Of a DNA stretch of 64,000 nucleotides, positions 22,101 to 34,258 are shown in pieces. Every line of letters begins with the position of its first letter. Position 1 is the stretch's first letter. Below the pieces are notes generated by a model that did not search any database, had not been told where the DNA came from, and saw only the letters and a program-made list of their open reading frames with translations. Both the position numbers and the translations under genes were made by a program. Source of the DNA: Trematomus loennbergii (taxonomy: Eukaryota > Chordata > Actinopteri > Perciformes > Nototheniidae); the NCBI GenBank assembly GCA_012861695.1, contig JAAOOA010000011.1, positions 310,001 through 374,000 on the forward strand, written 5' to 3'.

Positions 22101-24405
22101 TCTCACTCAGTTTTATCTAGTTAAATAAGGTTAAATAAAATGCTATATCAACAAAAGATTAAATAAATAACGTTTAAAATATTTTATATCACAAAAATAT
22201 ACTTAGTTAGTTGCTAGTCGACACTTTTTTATTTTAATATTTTTAAATATTTTTCTTTCTTTAATAAGGAGTTTATACTTACGATTTGTTATTTTGTTGT
22301 TATTTACACAATGTTAAGTGTCTTTAATAACCTTTAAAAGAGCCATTTAAACCGGTGTTACATATTACGCTTTATTTTGAAATTAATAAAAACTAACTTC
22401 CGGTATCATTCTCATTCATGCTGTGTTCACGCAGCCTGTCAAACTGCAGTGGGAGCCGGATGATAGACAGCCAATAGACATGTTGACCTGAAGATTATTT
22501 ACTCATGATGATGGAAGAGGCCGTGCATCGCCGCATTGCAGATCCACTGACAGCCTGCTTTAATCCAGCACTGTGTTCACTATATCCATCTCTATTGGGA
22601 AGGGTTATTGTTCATATGTAATCCTTTACAATTACTAGTTACCACTTACCAGGGGGAAAAAAGAATCAGTAACATTTTCAAAGTATAACATGATATAAAA
22701 GCAATGCAACCCGATTACTTATGGGATTAGTTTTGTTTCATAAAGATAAAGGAACACTTTATCAGAATCAAGCAAAACTAAAGAGTTTAAGAGAAATACA
22801 AGCAAAATACATTTAATTTCAAAAATAAAACTATAAGTTGCAAACAAATCATTTGTGTAATCATGTAAACTATAAGTATTTTTTCTTTGTTTTAACATGT
22901 CTATTTGTTTGCAGTTCTCTTTGCTTCTTTCTCAATGATTAGACTTTTGCTCTCGCTGCAGCTCTTCTCGTTTGCGCTCCCTCATTTTTTGTTTTCGATT
23001 CTGACACAAACGTCACAGGTAGGCGGGACTTTCAGGGGTGCGTCCCCATTGGCTACTCAGTTTTTGAGTGACAGCCCACTACACCACAGATCATACAGTG
23101 CAACTCGTGCAGCAAACTCCGGAGTCCACTCGGCCACGTTTGTGTTGGTGCCACTGCCTCCTGGGGAGTTTTCATGAAAATATCGGACTTATTTTATGGA
23201 TTGCTGTGCATTATACTTGTGTTGTGTAGTTTATACTTTATTCCAACTTTAAATATTAATATACCTGAACACACTGCTGCTGTAAAATAATTTTACATTT
23301 ATTTATTTTATAGATAAAAAAAACACATCTATGTATTTTCAAGCTAAAGGTGATACACAATATAAACTGTATACTGTTATTTATTCAAAGACATGTTACA
23401 TTTCAAAAGCATATATGGCTATGTTTAGGACAAACAATTAAAGACTGCTTTAATTTAACAAATTCTACAATATAAAAGTGGCAGATTTGCTTTATTAAAC
23501 AGACCAGGGACCTCATTTATAAAGCCTTAGCAAGGCACAAGGCTACTTCACTCATTTAGCTAGCTAATGTAAGATACAAATGCTATCGAGCCCTCACTGC
23601 TTGTAAAATAAACAGCACAAACTGACTACTTACCCCCGGATTGTTTTGATCACATGACTGACAAAGTCGTGCTCTGATAGGCCAGAAGTCGGTTCGATTG
23701 CATTCAGGCTCGATTGCTTATCCTGTCTGGGTAGCCCGGATGATGCTGCATCGACATTTTTGACGTCAAATTTTAAACACCGAAATTGTGCATTCAAATT
23801 TTTTTAACTTTAATTTTTGGGATCTGAATTTGACTATTCGAATTTTTTTAACTTGAATTGTTACATTTTTATTTCACATAGGTAAATTCAGAGCAAAAAA
23901 TTCAGATACATGATTTTCAAAGTAATTTTTTTCAATGCTATAAATTCGGTGTCTGATCAAATTCAAATACTTCTGTCTCTTGTTTGCTTCCATAAAGGTT
24001 GCTTACGTAGGACAAAGCAAATGCTGGGTCTACTAATTTTTGGATATAAACTCATACTGTACATTGTGTTGATAAATTGGATTTAGAAGGTCAATATTGA
24101 AGTCACCACAAATGAAAACTGTTTTTTGAATCACTTTTGAGAATATTTCCTCCATCCAGTCCTTGAAAATCTCAATACTAGAGCCGGGTGCTCTATATAT
24201 ACAACTGATGATTACATTTTTAGTTTTTTCTTGTGTGAGTCATGGTTGTGTGTAGGTGCTTGTTACCTTATGTGTGGTCCAGAACATGATGATTATTGGT
24301 ATTTATCCAGATCCTCCGTGTTTCTGATGACCAGTAATGTTCTTTATCAATATACATAAATGGGACATTTCAGGCATAAAAAAAATACCTTTTTGGATTT
24401 GCTAT
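22101..24405. other. Intergenic region, no gene recognised
   Basis: About 2.3 kb, mostly AT-rich. Around 23770-23960 there is a run of ttcaaatttttttaacttt-like repeats. No coding region or RNA was supported. Confidence 0.45.
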
Positions 24406-24413
24406 TTGTAGAT

Positions 24414-24909
24414 TTGCTGAAAAAATGTTTGTCCAAACATTTTTCACTGAGGGCCGCATACAGAAAAACATACAAAGGGCTGGGCCCCTCACTAGAGGTA
24501 AATTATATTGCCTTGTAAATTAAGTTATAAGTTAGCAAAATCAATCATAAATGATGCTTGATACTTGAATAACAGCTCTCCACTGGGTTTCATTTATTTT
24601 GTTACAAATAGTGTGAGCAGCTCATTCCTTAAAACAGGAGCCTCAGATTGCTTATTAAAATGGGAAATAGGAAGGGTCTATTTCAAGCTTGTTATGCAAA
24701 CAAGTTATTGGGCTTTTTTTATCAACTAAGATTTGTTAGAAAATGCTTTCAACTTTAATTGACTGAATTGATTTTAAATAGTGGGCAAATTAACACATGA
24801 AAACTAGGTGTGGGCCGTATTCCTTTATCCATTTAGAATTTGATGAGGGCCGATTCAAAATAGTCAATGGGCCGCAGTTGGCCCCCGGGCCGTAGTTTGG
24901 ACACCCCTG
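24414..24909. mobile_element. Degraded non-autonomous hAT element
   Basis: The right end gtttggacacccctg (24909) is the inverse of CAGGGGTGTCCAAAC, and the left side carries tgtttgtccaaacattttt and gagggccgcatac. Flanks are ttgtagat (24406-24413) and atgtagat (24910-24917), 7 of 8 identical. No transposase is present. Confidence 0.7.
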
Positions 24910-25329
24910 ATGTAGATGATCACATGGTCCCCAGGTGTCAGTAGCAGTAAGGTTCGGAGTTAAAAGCACACTGTACAACAAGCTGCAATGCACTGCTGCA
25001 CACTGCACGCACTCCTGCACAATCACAGTGGCTCTGAAGGAGTCCCAACAAGAGCTTCTGCTCCATGAGCCTTTTTTCACCACCGTCCTTTTATTCTCAT
25101 TGGAAGAGCTCAGCTGCAGCAGTCCTCCTGTCCCTGAAGAGACAAGGTCTGACCAATCATCAGCACCAGACTGCAGCCTGCCAGCCTCCACAATGAACAA
25201 ACATGAATCAACATCTCTCTGAAACATTTAGTCTGAAGCTGAACATGTGGTGTGATCACCGTTTGTTTTAATGTTATATTACACCACATTAGTTTTAGCC
25301 AAATGTGAAATGTAACAAAGTACATATAC

Positions 25330-25720
25330 CTAAGTACTACACCTTTTACTGCGAGTACAATTTTGAGGTACTAGGTTCTAGCTTGAGTATCTTTTATTAA
25401 ATTATAATTAAATAAAATACTATAAAACAATGACAATACTTCCCATTCGATTATATAGAGTCTAATGTCCTATGTGTCCACTCCACTCACTACATACATC
25501 TTCTATGGAGATTCAAATTAAGATTTCAAAATATAATATACAGATATTCTCTTATCTATAATTATAAACTAAGATAACACTTGATTGATTCCTTGGTGAT
25601 AATCAAACTACATGGCATTATAAAGTAAAAAAAAAAGAGTGCATACGTAAAGTACGTATACTTTGATACTGATACTTTTGTACTAGTACCTTTACTTGAG
25701 TTTTTACACTGTGATTTATA
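25330..25720. repeat. Fish repeat, aagtacttttact family
   Basis: Motifs acctaagtactacaccttt, gagtacaattttgaggta and gtacctttacttgagttttt match the repeat at 20528-20820. The TTAA-flanked miniature at 25727 is inserted at its right side. Confidence 0.6.
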
Positions 25721-26451
25721 CTTTAAAGGGGACCTATTATGCAAAATCCACTTTTTCATGCCTCTTCTACATCAACATGTGTCCCCTCTGTGTAAAGAGA
25801 TTCTGAAAGTTTCAGGAACAAAGATTCTCTCTCTTTTTGTCCTGATCCATTTATATAAAAACCTGTCTGAAAATGAGCTGATCAGATTTTGGCCACTTTA
25901 TGATGTCATAACGATTTTTTGGCTTATGTAACCATTAGCCAATCACCAACCAAGGTAACACCCCCCCCACCTTATCACCTGAATCTCCTCCAAGAGCACC
26001 ATTGTGTTCTTTTTAACCAAATATCCAGTGGCGTTTTTATATGTACAAAAGTGGTGGGGCACGAAAAACTTAGATGTTTATATTATTATATATAAGCTTC
26101 TGGTGCTTTTTTAAACACGTAAACAAATAGCTGGCTATCCATGGTTCCGATAGGGTAGAGAGGGGGGGGGGTCCCTCTATGCAAGTCAATGGGACTCCCT
26201 GATAGTTGAACATCGACGCTAAAGGGCCCCCCACTGCGTTGATAGTGACGCCAAGGGATCCTGACATATAGGACGAGTTGGGAGTGAGAGCTGCGTCCCT
26301 ACACTGATAAATTCTACAAGAAATTACTAATAATTTTCTTTTACTCAAAATCTCTCCTTTTATTTAATGTGTTACTTGAATTTGCAAGTAATTTTGTATC
26401 TTCATTTTGATAAGTACATACATACAAATCATAGCACCAAGTAAATGTTAA

Positions 26452-26938
26452 AGGGGACCTATCATGCAAAATGCACTTTTGTACGTCTTTTATACATGAA
26501 TATGTGTCCCCGGTGTTCCAGGGAACTCACCAAGTGTCAGAAAACACAACCCTCTCTATTTTCCTCCATACCCAAATCTCTAAAAAAGGGGCTGCAACGG
26601 ATCTGATAAAAACTGATCCAGATTGGAACACTGTCCTGACGTCAGGACAGTGGCGCTACGGCTATTGGGCCAACTCCACCAATCAGGAGGAGACAGCCAC
26701 GGCATTGCCGTTCGAACGCGCTGGAGACGCTGTAGTACATATGCCAGGCCAGTAGATGGTGCTGTTCTCACAGAATCAGCCCTTGCAAAAACAGAGCTAG
26801 AAATTGTCAAATTGAGCAAAATGAGGCATGGCTAAAATGCATGATCTGTTTGGTATTTTGAAAAAAAAAAGTATAAATATGCCTTGTATAGGTATGGTCC
26901 TACACTATATTATTCAAATATAGCATGATAGGTCCACT
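26452..26938. mobile_element. TTAA-flanked miniature element (487 bp)
   Basis: Starts AGGGGACCTATCATGC after TTAA (26448-26451) and ends GCATGATAGGTCCACT before TTAA (26939-26942). An internal palindrome, cactgtcctgacgtcaggacagtg, lies near 26627-26650. Compared with the 930-bp copy at 61459-62388 it has an internal deletion. The TTAA target fits piggyBac or Kolobok. Confidence 0.9.
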
Positions 26939-27099
26939 TTAACTAAAGTAATGTGTTGACCTACAACCTGTGAAAAGCTAGTAAAATGTACCTGGGCAAT
27001 GTGAGTAAAGGTGGGCGACACCCTCATGACGTCAGAGCAGTTTGTGCACGGTACAGACATTTGAAAAAAAGCAGACGGTTCCAACATGGACCCTCGTCT

Positions 27100-27255
27100 A
27101 ATAGAGAGGTGAAGTCCCTCCCTTTCCGGTGGACCTCATCGGACCTTATTTCGGAAAAATTATGTATTGAAGTCAATGGGGAGAGAAAACGTATCTTTCG
27201 ATCCCGTTTGAATTGTGCCATGAATTACACATATGATGTTTGTCAATCTCAAAAA
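27100..27255 (+). repeat. About 150-bp repeat, inverted again at 34150-34258
   Basis: Contains tagagaggtgaagtccctcc, ctttccggtggacc, ggaccttatttcggaaaaat and acatatgatgtttgtcaat. An inverted copy lies at 34150-34258. A THAP-like frame begins 170 bp inside, so the pair could be long terminal inverted repeats of one THAP-bearing transposon. The flanks do not share a clear TSD. Confidence 0.7.
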
Positions 27256-27425
27256 ATAATTTCCATGTAAAAAAAGTCACAGTTTGTCTTAAAACTGTTG
27301 AAATATAAGACTATGAAAAATACGCAACTAGAAAGACTACAAATCCCAGAGTCGCGTAAGTGATGTCATAATTGTTTTCCTCCACTAAATATAAGAGATA
27401 GCTAAGATAAGATAACTTTAACAAG

Positions 27426-27540
27426 ATGCCTGTGTGCTTTGTACCAGACTGTAATCATACCAGCAATGGGTCTTGCTCGTTCTTTCGCTTCCCGTCTGAT
27501 GAAAGTGCCCTTATGAAACAAAAATATATTGTAATATATT
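27426..27540 (+). pseudogene. THAP-domain start of a transposase
   Basis: The frame starts MPVCFVPDCNHTSNGSCSFF followed by RFPSDESALMK, the first half of a C2CH THAP zinc-binding domain: a C-x4-C pair with CSFFRFP. THAP domains occur at the N-terminus of P-element and Kolobok-type transposases and of host THAP proteins. After about 32 residues the frame leaves the family text at an AT-rich segment (27515 onward) and soon stops, so the conserved Trp and the C-terminal Cys and His are missing. It lies just inside the 27100-27255 terminal-like repeat. Confidence 0.65.
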
Positions 27541-27787
27541 GGTAAATATAATACAATATACTGGATCATACATTTCCATATATGGGAAAGTAGTCCTAAC
27601 TCTCTAAAACGTGTTAACGTTCTCATTGGACACATTACGTGCCAGTGATCATCACCAATCAATCTCACAGATTTCGGGGAGGCCCCCCCCCTCTCCAGCA
27701 ATAGATTGATCTGATTGGCAGATTCAAATCTGCGTTGCTGCCTCTGTCTGTTGATTCTGTCGCTGAGTGTCAAAGAGAAAGCATTCA

Positions 27788-28539
27788 TCAGGTGCTTCGA
27801 AACGGAAAATTAAAAAGAAACGAGAGGAAAATACAGCACGAGAGTCAGGTATGTGTGTGAGCATTTAAAACTTTTAAATTGAAATAATTCTGCATGTACA
27901 CTACAAGTAGTCTAGTTGCTTAATCCGTATGTCCCGTCTCTCGGCACTACACCAGCTACATTAGCTAACGTTAGTTAAATTAGCTATGTTAGTTCCCTCG
28001 TGTATGAGTGTATAACCGGTCCGCAGCTTTGTGAACATTCAATTTCGAAGATTTTCGATGTTACAGTCAACTGAAGTCGACCCAAAACAGCCAAAAATAG
28101 CGGACCTTTTGATCGCTAACATTTTAGCATAAGTCAATGGAGTTTAACATAGCGAAAACTAGCCCCGCGGCTAACGGACATTTTCTGACTGGTGAAGATG
28201 ATGAGCTAGTTAAGTAATGTAACCACAGTTAGTCTATGCGTTCTGATGTTAGTAACTATGTAGGCTAACATTAGTTAGGCTATGTGTTGTGGACTAATGC
28301 ATTCAAGTTAGTTCACATTTTAGTTGTTATTGCCCCTGCTGACAATTGTGTGGATAATATGTAGCCTACAGTCAATGGAATTTCACATTTTGCTCTCCAG
28401 TGTATGTTATTTTAATGTTGATCCATAATACTATATATCTATATATTTTACAGGAGCATTGTTGAAATTCATAGGTCGAACTAAGCCTGCAGAACCACAA
28501 GTCAAGAGGACAGAGGAGCCAGATAGCAGTGGTGACTGA
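27788..28539 (+). pseudogene. N-terminal exons of a ZMYM1/TTF-type hAT transposase
   Basis: Exon 1 text (27788-27848) reads SGASKRKIKKKREENTARES and ends at a GTATGT donor. After a cag acceptor, exon 2 (28454-28539) continues in phase with GALLKFIGRTKPAEPQVKR and then meets a stop at 28537. A basic stretch followed by GALLKF is typical of the N-terminus of TTF-type, ZMYM1-like hAT transposases. No zinc finger or catalytic domain remains. The motif gacagaggagccagat occurs twice 104 bp apart (28509, 28613), a local duplication. Confidence 0.6.
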
Positions 28540-28849
28540 GACAGAATAAATAAGGAGAGAGGGCCCATGCAGAGGCAGACATCAGTAGTGAGGAATCAGA
28601 CCCAAAAGACACGAGGACAGAGGAGCCAGATCGCAGTGGTGAGGAACGCACTGTCATTTAATTTCACTGTAATTTTACTTTTCACATATCACTTTATTCA
28701 CTATTCAGCTTAGTTATCCTTGCCATGAAGGAATGAATGAATGATTGAATGGATGAATGTTCTATATTATTTTAATGACAGATTGAACCACAGCAATATT
28801 GTTTTAGAGATTTTATATGTTTAACTGCTATGCCTGTCATCTCTGCTCT

Positions 28850-29020
28850 GCGTCATTGTGTTGTCTCCTGGGTTCTGTAGTGCCCGGAGTCTGTCTTTTT
28901 ATTTTTTTCCTCCCAAACCCCATCCCCTCAGGACGCCTTTTGCCTCCTGTCAGGTCATCATTGTAATAAGAATTTGTTCTTAATTGATTTTCCTGGCTAA
29001 ATAAAGGTTCTACTACTATT
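28850..29020 (+). mobile_element. LINE 3' tail
   Basis: gtaataagaatttgttctta followed by attgattttcctggctaaat and aaaggttc is the 3' end of a common fish LINE family. No coding sequence accompanies it. Confidence 0.55.
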
Positions 29021-29294
29021 TATTCAGTTATTTTATTACTGGTACTGCTAATTGCACTATGCGTATTGTTGTATATTGTATATACGATGTATTTACTACT
29101 ACTACTTACAAAATCGAGGGTTGTAGCTTTGTGTCAGTACATATTTCAGGGTTTTTCTATGCCTTTGTTAATCTAAATTCTAATACTCATTGGCGACTAC
29201 AACTCCTGCCGATGCCGAGGCCCAGTTCCTCTTCCCACCACCCCAGGCTCATTGTGCTAGGTAAAACTCTCATTCAATAAAAGTAGTCTTTTAA

Positions 29295-29674
29295 AGGTGG
29301 GGTAGGTAATTTTGGAGAAACCAGCTCGAGTGCGCTAGAATTTGAAAACACACAGCCGGAAAAAATCTGCCACTTCCTTACAGAGCCCCTCCTCCAACAC
29401 ACAAACGCGCACATGACCAATGAGGGCACGAGATAAGTTTGTGCACAGATGGAAGGCTGACAGGCAGGTAGGCCATCCAGTCATTTCAGCCGGGCCGGCT
29501 AAAATGATTGGTCGTGCTTTTTACAGTACCACGGCTTCCACAGATGACATTTTTTTATGGATTTTTTGTCAAAGCACTTAAGATATTCATTGCTATCGGG
29601 ATGTTAAGAGCATTCCATGGAATATAACAAAAAGTGTATCTCGAGCCGGTTTCTCAAACTTACCTACCCCACCT
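29295..29674. mobile_element. TTAA-flanked miniature element (380 bp)
   Basis: Starts AGGTGGGGTAGGTAA after TTAA (29291-29294) and ends TTACCTACCCCACCT before TTAA (29675-29678). The inverted repeat extends imperfectly over about 38 bp, including the ctcgag-centred blocks near both ends. No coding frame. The terminal type differs from the AGGGGACC family nearby. Confidence 0.9.
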
Positions 29675-29939
29675 TTAAAGATGAATGCAATTACATTTAA
29701 AAAAGTTTTAAACAGAACTGTTACAGATGCAGATGCTTGGTCCAAATTCCATAAAATATACCAACCAGTAGCGCCACACTCAGACGAAAATGTACAAACC
29801 TATTCTTCCACTATTTGTATTCCCACATTATTCACCAAGCCAGCCCATGCTTTAATATAGATATTATGGATATTGTTATAATTCCTGCTGTCTTTTGTGA
29901 ACTTCTAATTATTTGTAATTGTTCTGTTCCACAGATGCT

Positions 29940-30055
29940 GTAGTAAACCACCATCCAGGGACCAAGACATCAGATATAAGAACATCCATTAACACAAGAA
30001 TTTGTGAGTTAAGGCACGAAAAAAACAAGATTGACGATCAAATAGGGTACAAGAC
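29940..30055 (+). other. Possible transposase exon, not identified
   Basis: After a ttccacag acceptor-like site the frame reads DAVVNHHPGTKTSD, then SINTRICELRHEKNKIDDQI, a short helical charged stretch like a coiled coil. It could be a later exon of the THAP or hAT relic upstream. No family is recognised. Confidence 0.25.
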
Positions 30056-30189
30056 TGTTTTTTTGGCCCTGTTCCGGACCTTGTTTTAATGAGTGATCAG
30101 CTCATGTTTAAAGTTGTCACCAGGTGAAACAAAAAACAAGATTGTTAAATAGGATAACAGACTGCTCTTTTTGGCCCTGTATGAAATAA

Positions 30190-30775
30190 CAATGCATCAT
30201 TTATTAACTATACCTATACAAAATGTAATACATTTCCCTTCATTATGTAATAACACCTCCTTTTGTAATAATTTGCCCATTATGTAGTAAACAAGTTCAA
30301 TGCAAATATGTAATACATGTCGCCACATTTTGAAATATATTATTACATATTGCTGTGGTTATTACAAAATGAGTTGCAAACAATAACATTACAACTGTTT
30401 ATTTATTTATTCAACCATGAATCATCCTTACTCATAATTTAAAAATATTTCAGTAGAATATCTTTCATTGGCCAAAACTAGATCAAGTGTTACCATATTC
30501 ATTAGCCAACATGTATATCAACATCAATTTTGGGATATATTTACAGTTTGGTTATGGTTACATAATGAATATTACAGTTTTTTAAAAGGGCAACTCACGC
30601 ATTTTGTAATAACCATTGCAAAATGTAATAATTTATTACAAAATGCAGGGAAATGTATTTTATATTGCGTTCAGGCTGTTACAGAATGCAGCAGATTATT
30701 ACAAAATGTGGGTTTTATTACATAATTACATGAAAATGTTCTTGAGTCATTACATAATGTGTTGTTTATAGGCCT
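30190..30775. repeat. AT-rich palindromic miniature element
   Basis: Dense in attacaaaatg and cattttgtaat motifs in both orientations. For example, acaaaatgtaatacatttccct near 30218 is partly inverted by agggaaatgtattt near 30650. Probably a miniature element. The ends were not fixed. Confidence 0.45.
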
Positions 30776-30844
30776 TTTCTTTTATTCTTTCCTTGTCCTT
30801 CTTTTAATGAGTATTTTGATAACTGTTACACATTGATAGAAAAA

Positions 30845-31785
30845 AACAAATTAAGCTTCTCATTATTCAGACTCAGCTCTCAGCGCTTAAGCTTCTTTTA
30901 AATGTTGATAAAACCAAGGTAATGCTCTTTTCAAAAGCTAAAAAGACACCAGACTGCTTTAGATATTGTAATTACGCAAGGAATAAAACTTGAAGTGGTT
31001 ACCTGTTACAAATACCTTGGTATCTGGCTTGATGGTTGTCTCACTTTTAAACTTCATGTCAATAACCTGCTTAAAAAACTGAGGGTTAGGCTAGGTTTCT
31101 TTTACAGGAACAAGTCCTGTTTCTCACTTGAGGCCAGAAAAAGGCTCTGTGACCTTTTTACCTGTGCTGGACTATGGTGATCTGATCGATATGAATGCAC
31201 CTGCCAATTGCCTGGTCAAGTTAGATGCCGCCTATCACAGTGCACTGAGATTTGTGACAAACTGTAAAGTATTAACCCATCACTGTACCCTGTATGCAAG
31301 GGCAGGTTTGCCTTCTAACTGTACGGAGGCTCAGTCACTGGTACATTTTTATATACAAAGCCATGTTAGGGAAACTTCCTTCCTACATCTGCTCCCTGAT
31401 CTCACGGCGAATTGTAAGTGGCTACTGCCTGAGATCGAATGCTGTGGTTTTATTAAATGTGCCAACTGCTCGGACTGTCTAGGGAAGATAGCTTTTAGAT
31501 GCGCAGCTCCGCTAACTTGGAACAGTCTGAGCAATTTGGTTCCACTAAATGTTTTTAAAGCAAGGATAGATACTATTCAATCGGAAACTGTTGGAACCTG
31601 TAAATGTTACTAGCTATGTAAACTGTAGTCACTGTAAATATGCTGTATGATGTCCTTTTTTGTTTTTCTGTTATGTTTATATGTATTCATGTGGAACCTA
31701 CTTGCAGCAGGTCACCCTTGAAAAAGAGATCAATGATCTCAATGGGATTCACCTGCATAAATAAAGGTTTGAAATGAAATGAAAG
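30845..31785 (+). pseudogene. 5'-truncated LINE B copy
   Basis: Matches LINE B from the RT end onward: LLLNVDKTKVMLFSKAKK, then YKYLGIWLDGCLTF and LLKKLRVRLGFFYRNKSCFS, then FLPVLDYGDLIDMNAPAN, to the 3' UTR with gaaaaagagatcaatgatct (31723) and taaataaagg ending in GAAAT repeats. It is cleaner than the copy at 6810-10190 but has frameshifts and no EN or RT catalytic core. Confidence 0.9.
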
Positions 31786-31834
31786 ATTTTTTTTATCAGA
31801 ACATGCATTTCTCCTCATTGTGAACATATATTGC

Positions 31835-32145
31835 ACTCATGTTCAGAATATATGGTACGTACATGGTCTTTTATAAATCTGAATATATAGTGCATACATG
31901 TCCCCATATAATTGTGAATATATAGCTTATACATGTCCCCATATAATTGTGAATATATATAGTACATGTCCCCATATAATTGTGAATATTCTACATACAT
32001 GTCCCCATATAAATCTGAATATATAGCACATACATGTCCCCATATATTTGTGAATATATATAGTACATGTCCCCATATAATTGTGAATATATAGTACATA
32101 CATGTCCCCATATAAATGTTAATATATAGTAAATGTATGTTCACA
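31835..32145 (+). repeat. Minisatellite, about 37-45 bp units
   Basis: About seven units around acatgtccccatataattgt and gaatatatag with small variants. A 124-codon minus-strand frame crossing it is a repeat artefact. Confidence 0.9.
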
Positions 32146-32515
32146 TATATACACAACCAATATATTATATATTTACATATATTACTCAATATATGGAAAG
32201 CGGCAATTACTGATGTATTATCCCATATTGCAATATATTAACACAATATATTATTCTATATATCAATATATTGTAATATATTAACACAATATATTATTCT
32301 ATATATCTTCAATATATTTTGTAGATATGAATAAATATGTTTTTCATGTTGATTATTAATCAGTATCAGTTGGTGTAGCCAACAGCAAGATTTCCTTTAT
32401 TAAATCTTTTCAATTAACCAGTAAATCAGAAAACAAAATAATGCAATATATTGACAGTTAATATATGGGGAAATATATTTTCTTTGCGTAAGGGTGGCTG
32501 GATCAAGTTAGCTAA
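32146..32515. other. AT-rich palindromic sequence
   Basis: Runs of atatatt and caatatattaacacaatata, some duplicated (about 32228-32310). No gene seen. Confidence 0.5.
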
Positions 32516-33295
32516 TGAAGTAAACAGATATGATTCTAAATTGTATTTTAGTGAACATGTATTGTTTGAACTGTTTTAAGTAATCACATATATAGATATT
32601 GTCTTCTCACTTACAACTCACTGACCTAGAGATCCTGTTACACACACATACACCTCCTTCCACTAAGCACACACACACATATTATTTTCAAGGTTCTTTC
32701 TGGGCATCATTATATTTGTGCACAATGTTTAATTGTCTGAGAAGGAATAGTTTATGTGAAATATTCCATTGGAAAGTAAGGGAGTGGATATCGGGGCAGA
32801 GATAAGATTGACTTTGCCCCTGTTGAACTTCAGAATCTCACGTTCTGGTCAGAACTCTGATTCGCTGTATTGGACCCGACCAGAAGTGAATCCAACCAGT
32901 AAAAACACCTGGGGGAGTGAGCAGCTCACACAGCTCCTCCCCACGGACTCTCTAATTCGCTTCGGAGTAAAATGGGAAGGAAGAAGTCAACACATCTCCG
33001 CCCCAAAATATGAATATGAATACTGTTGTTTTTGTATGTAAAATGCTTCTTGTTTGCTGACTCGCTGGTCCCGATACCTGTATCCGCATCGCATCACAAA
33101 CCTGAAGTCCGGAGTACTCTGTAAAACTTGTATACGTGTTTTGTTTCTTACCAGTAAACTCAGATAATTGTTATAACTTTTAATTCCGGTGTTTTCAATT
33201 CCTTTCTTTATTAAATAGAGATCAGCCTCATCTAACGAACGGCGCGTAGCGCAGGGGGGGGCTCTCAGCCACCACCTAGGTGTTTTGCTACAACA
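32516..33295 (+). mobile_element. Solo LTR, copy 1
   Basis: Begins TGAAGTAAACAG and ends ctacaaCA, with ctaa directly repeated at 32512-32515 and 33296-33299. It aligns along its length with the reverse of 57755-58608, including gaacatgtattgtttgaact, ctccgccccaaaa, ccgcatcgcatcacaaacct and ccggtgttttcaattccttt. An ATTAAA signal lies near 33213. Ends, length (780 bp) and 4-bp duplication fit a retroelement LTR left after recombination. No internal gene is attached, so retrovirus-like and LTR retrotransposon origins cannot be told apart. Confidence 0.75.
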
Positions 33296-33299
33296 CTAA

Positions 33300-33769
33300 C
33301 TAGCTAGTAGCAAGCACGTTAGTTAGTATTACAGCCTTAGCCTTGTCATTTGTATTAGCCTTAACATGAAGTAACATTAAGTAACCCAAAATGTTAAACA
33401 GTAAGAGTAGTAGTCATATTTCGTGAACCCTTTGAACACCGGTGTGATCATTCTATAATACACCGTTTAAGCCCGGATGCCCCGGGGGAGACATGCTAAC
33501 GCTAACGCTACATTAGCATCGACGATCTTTTCTACTTCATGCCATCTGCACAAATGGTTAACATTGAACATTAAAAAGATCAGGCAGTTCAGGGAGAATC
33601 GAAGGAAGGCAGGCAGGCAGGCAGCTTTGCATGACATTCTTCTGGATATGTTTCATTGTGGTGATAGTGCAACCCAGTCTCACGGCATTTCGTGTTATAG
33701 TCACAAAATTAATTTAATCTATTGATTCGTGTTCACCAACACGACTTTTGCATTTTTTTCGTGTCACAC
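33300..33769. other. No gene recognised
   Basis: Includes a short GGCAGGCAGG run near 33609. An 82-codon open frame (33477-33725) shows no domain. Confidence 0.4.
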
Positions 33770-34108
33770 AGAACGATTTTAAAAGCAATGTATTTCTATT
33801 GGTACTATGTTTCGTGCCTGCACCACGTCTTTTTGTCCGGTCGGGTCTTGGAATACCAGAAGCTGTGTGGTTCATAAAAACATTTCTTAGTCAATATCTT
33901 ACCCTAAGCCTAACCCTAACCCTTTTATTTTAAATTGTATAATGTCGGAGTTTTTTTGCCGTCCGCGAGGAAAAGAAATGGGGCTCAGAGCCTCAGAATA
34001 CTGAAATCTGTATTTAAAAAAAATAAAATCCTTCTAATTTGTTAGGCAGGCACGAAACATACTACCAATAGAAATACATTGCTTCTAAAATCGTTCTGTC
34101 AGAATACT
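33770..34108. repeat. Fold-back repeat with about 50-bp arms
   Basis: The arm at 33770-33825 (acagaacgatttta, aagcaatgtatttctattgg, tactatgtttcgtgcctgc) is inverted at 34048-34105 with few differences. Between them lies a short aaccctaaccc tract (33910-33922). Probably a fold-back miniature element. Confidence 0.75.
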
Positions 34109-34149
34109 TTTTTTTTTACATGCAATATTATCTTTTAAATTGACAAACA

Positions 34150-34258
34150 TCATATGTGTAAGATAACTTTTCTCTCGCCATTGAATTCAATACATAATTT
34201 TTCCGAAATAAGGTCCCATGGAGGTCCACCGGAAAGGGAGGGACTTCGCCTCTCTATA
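34150..34258 (-). repeat. Inverted copy of the 27100-27255 repeat
   Basis: The reverse complement reads tatagagaggcgaagtccct, ccctttccggtggacctcca and ggaccttatttcggaaaaat, matching 27100-27255. Possible right terminus of a THAP-type element. Confidence 0.75.

Noticed and set aside
24400..25000. 145-codon minus-strand frame at 24790-25227 as a gene
   Set aside because: Overlaps a hAT end and a frame on the opposite strand; no domain.
31815..32189. 124-codon minus-strand frame
   Set aside because: It spans a minisatellite with AT-rich units; low-complexity artefact.
33900..33922. Interstitial telomere repeat
   Set aside because: Only two to three imperfect aaccct units; too short to indicate a chromosome-end fusion.
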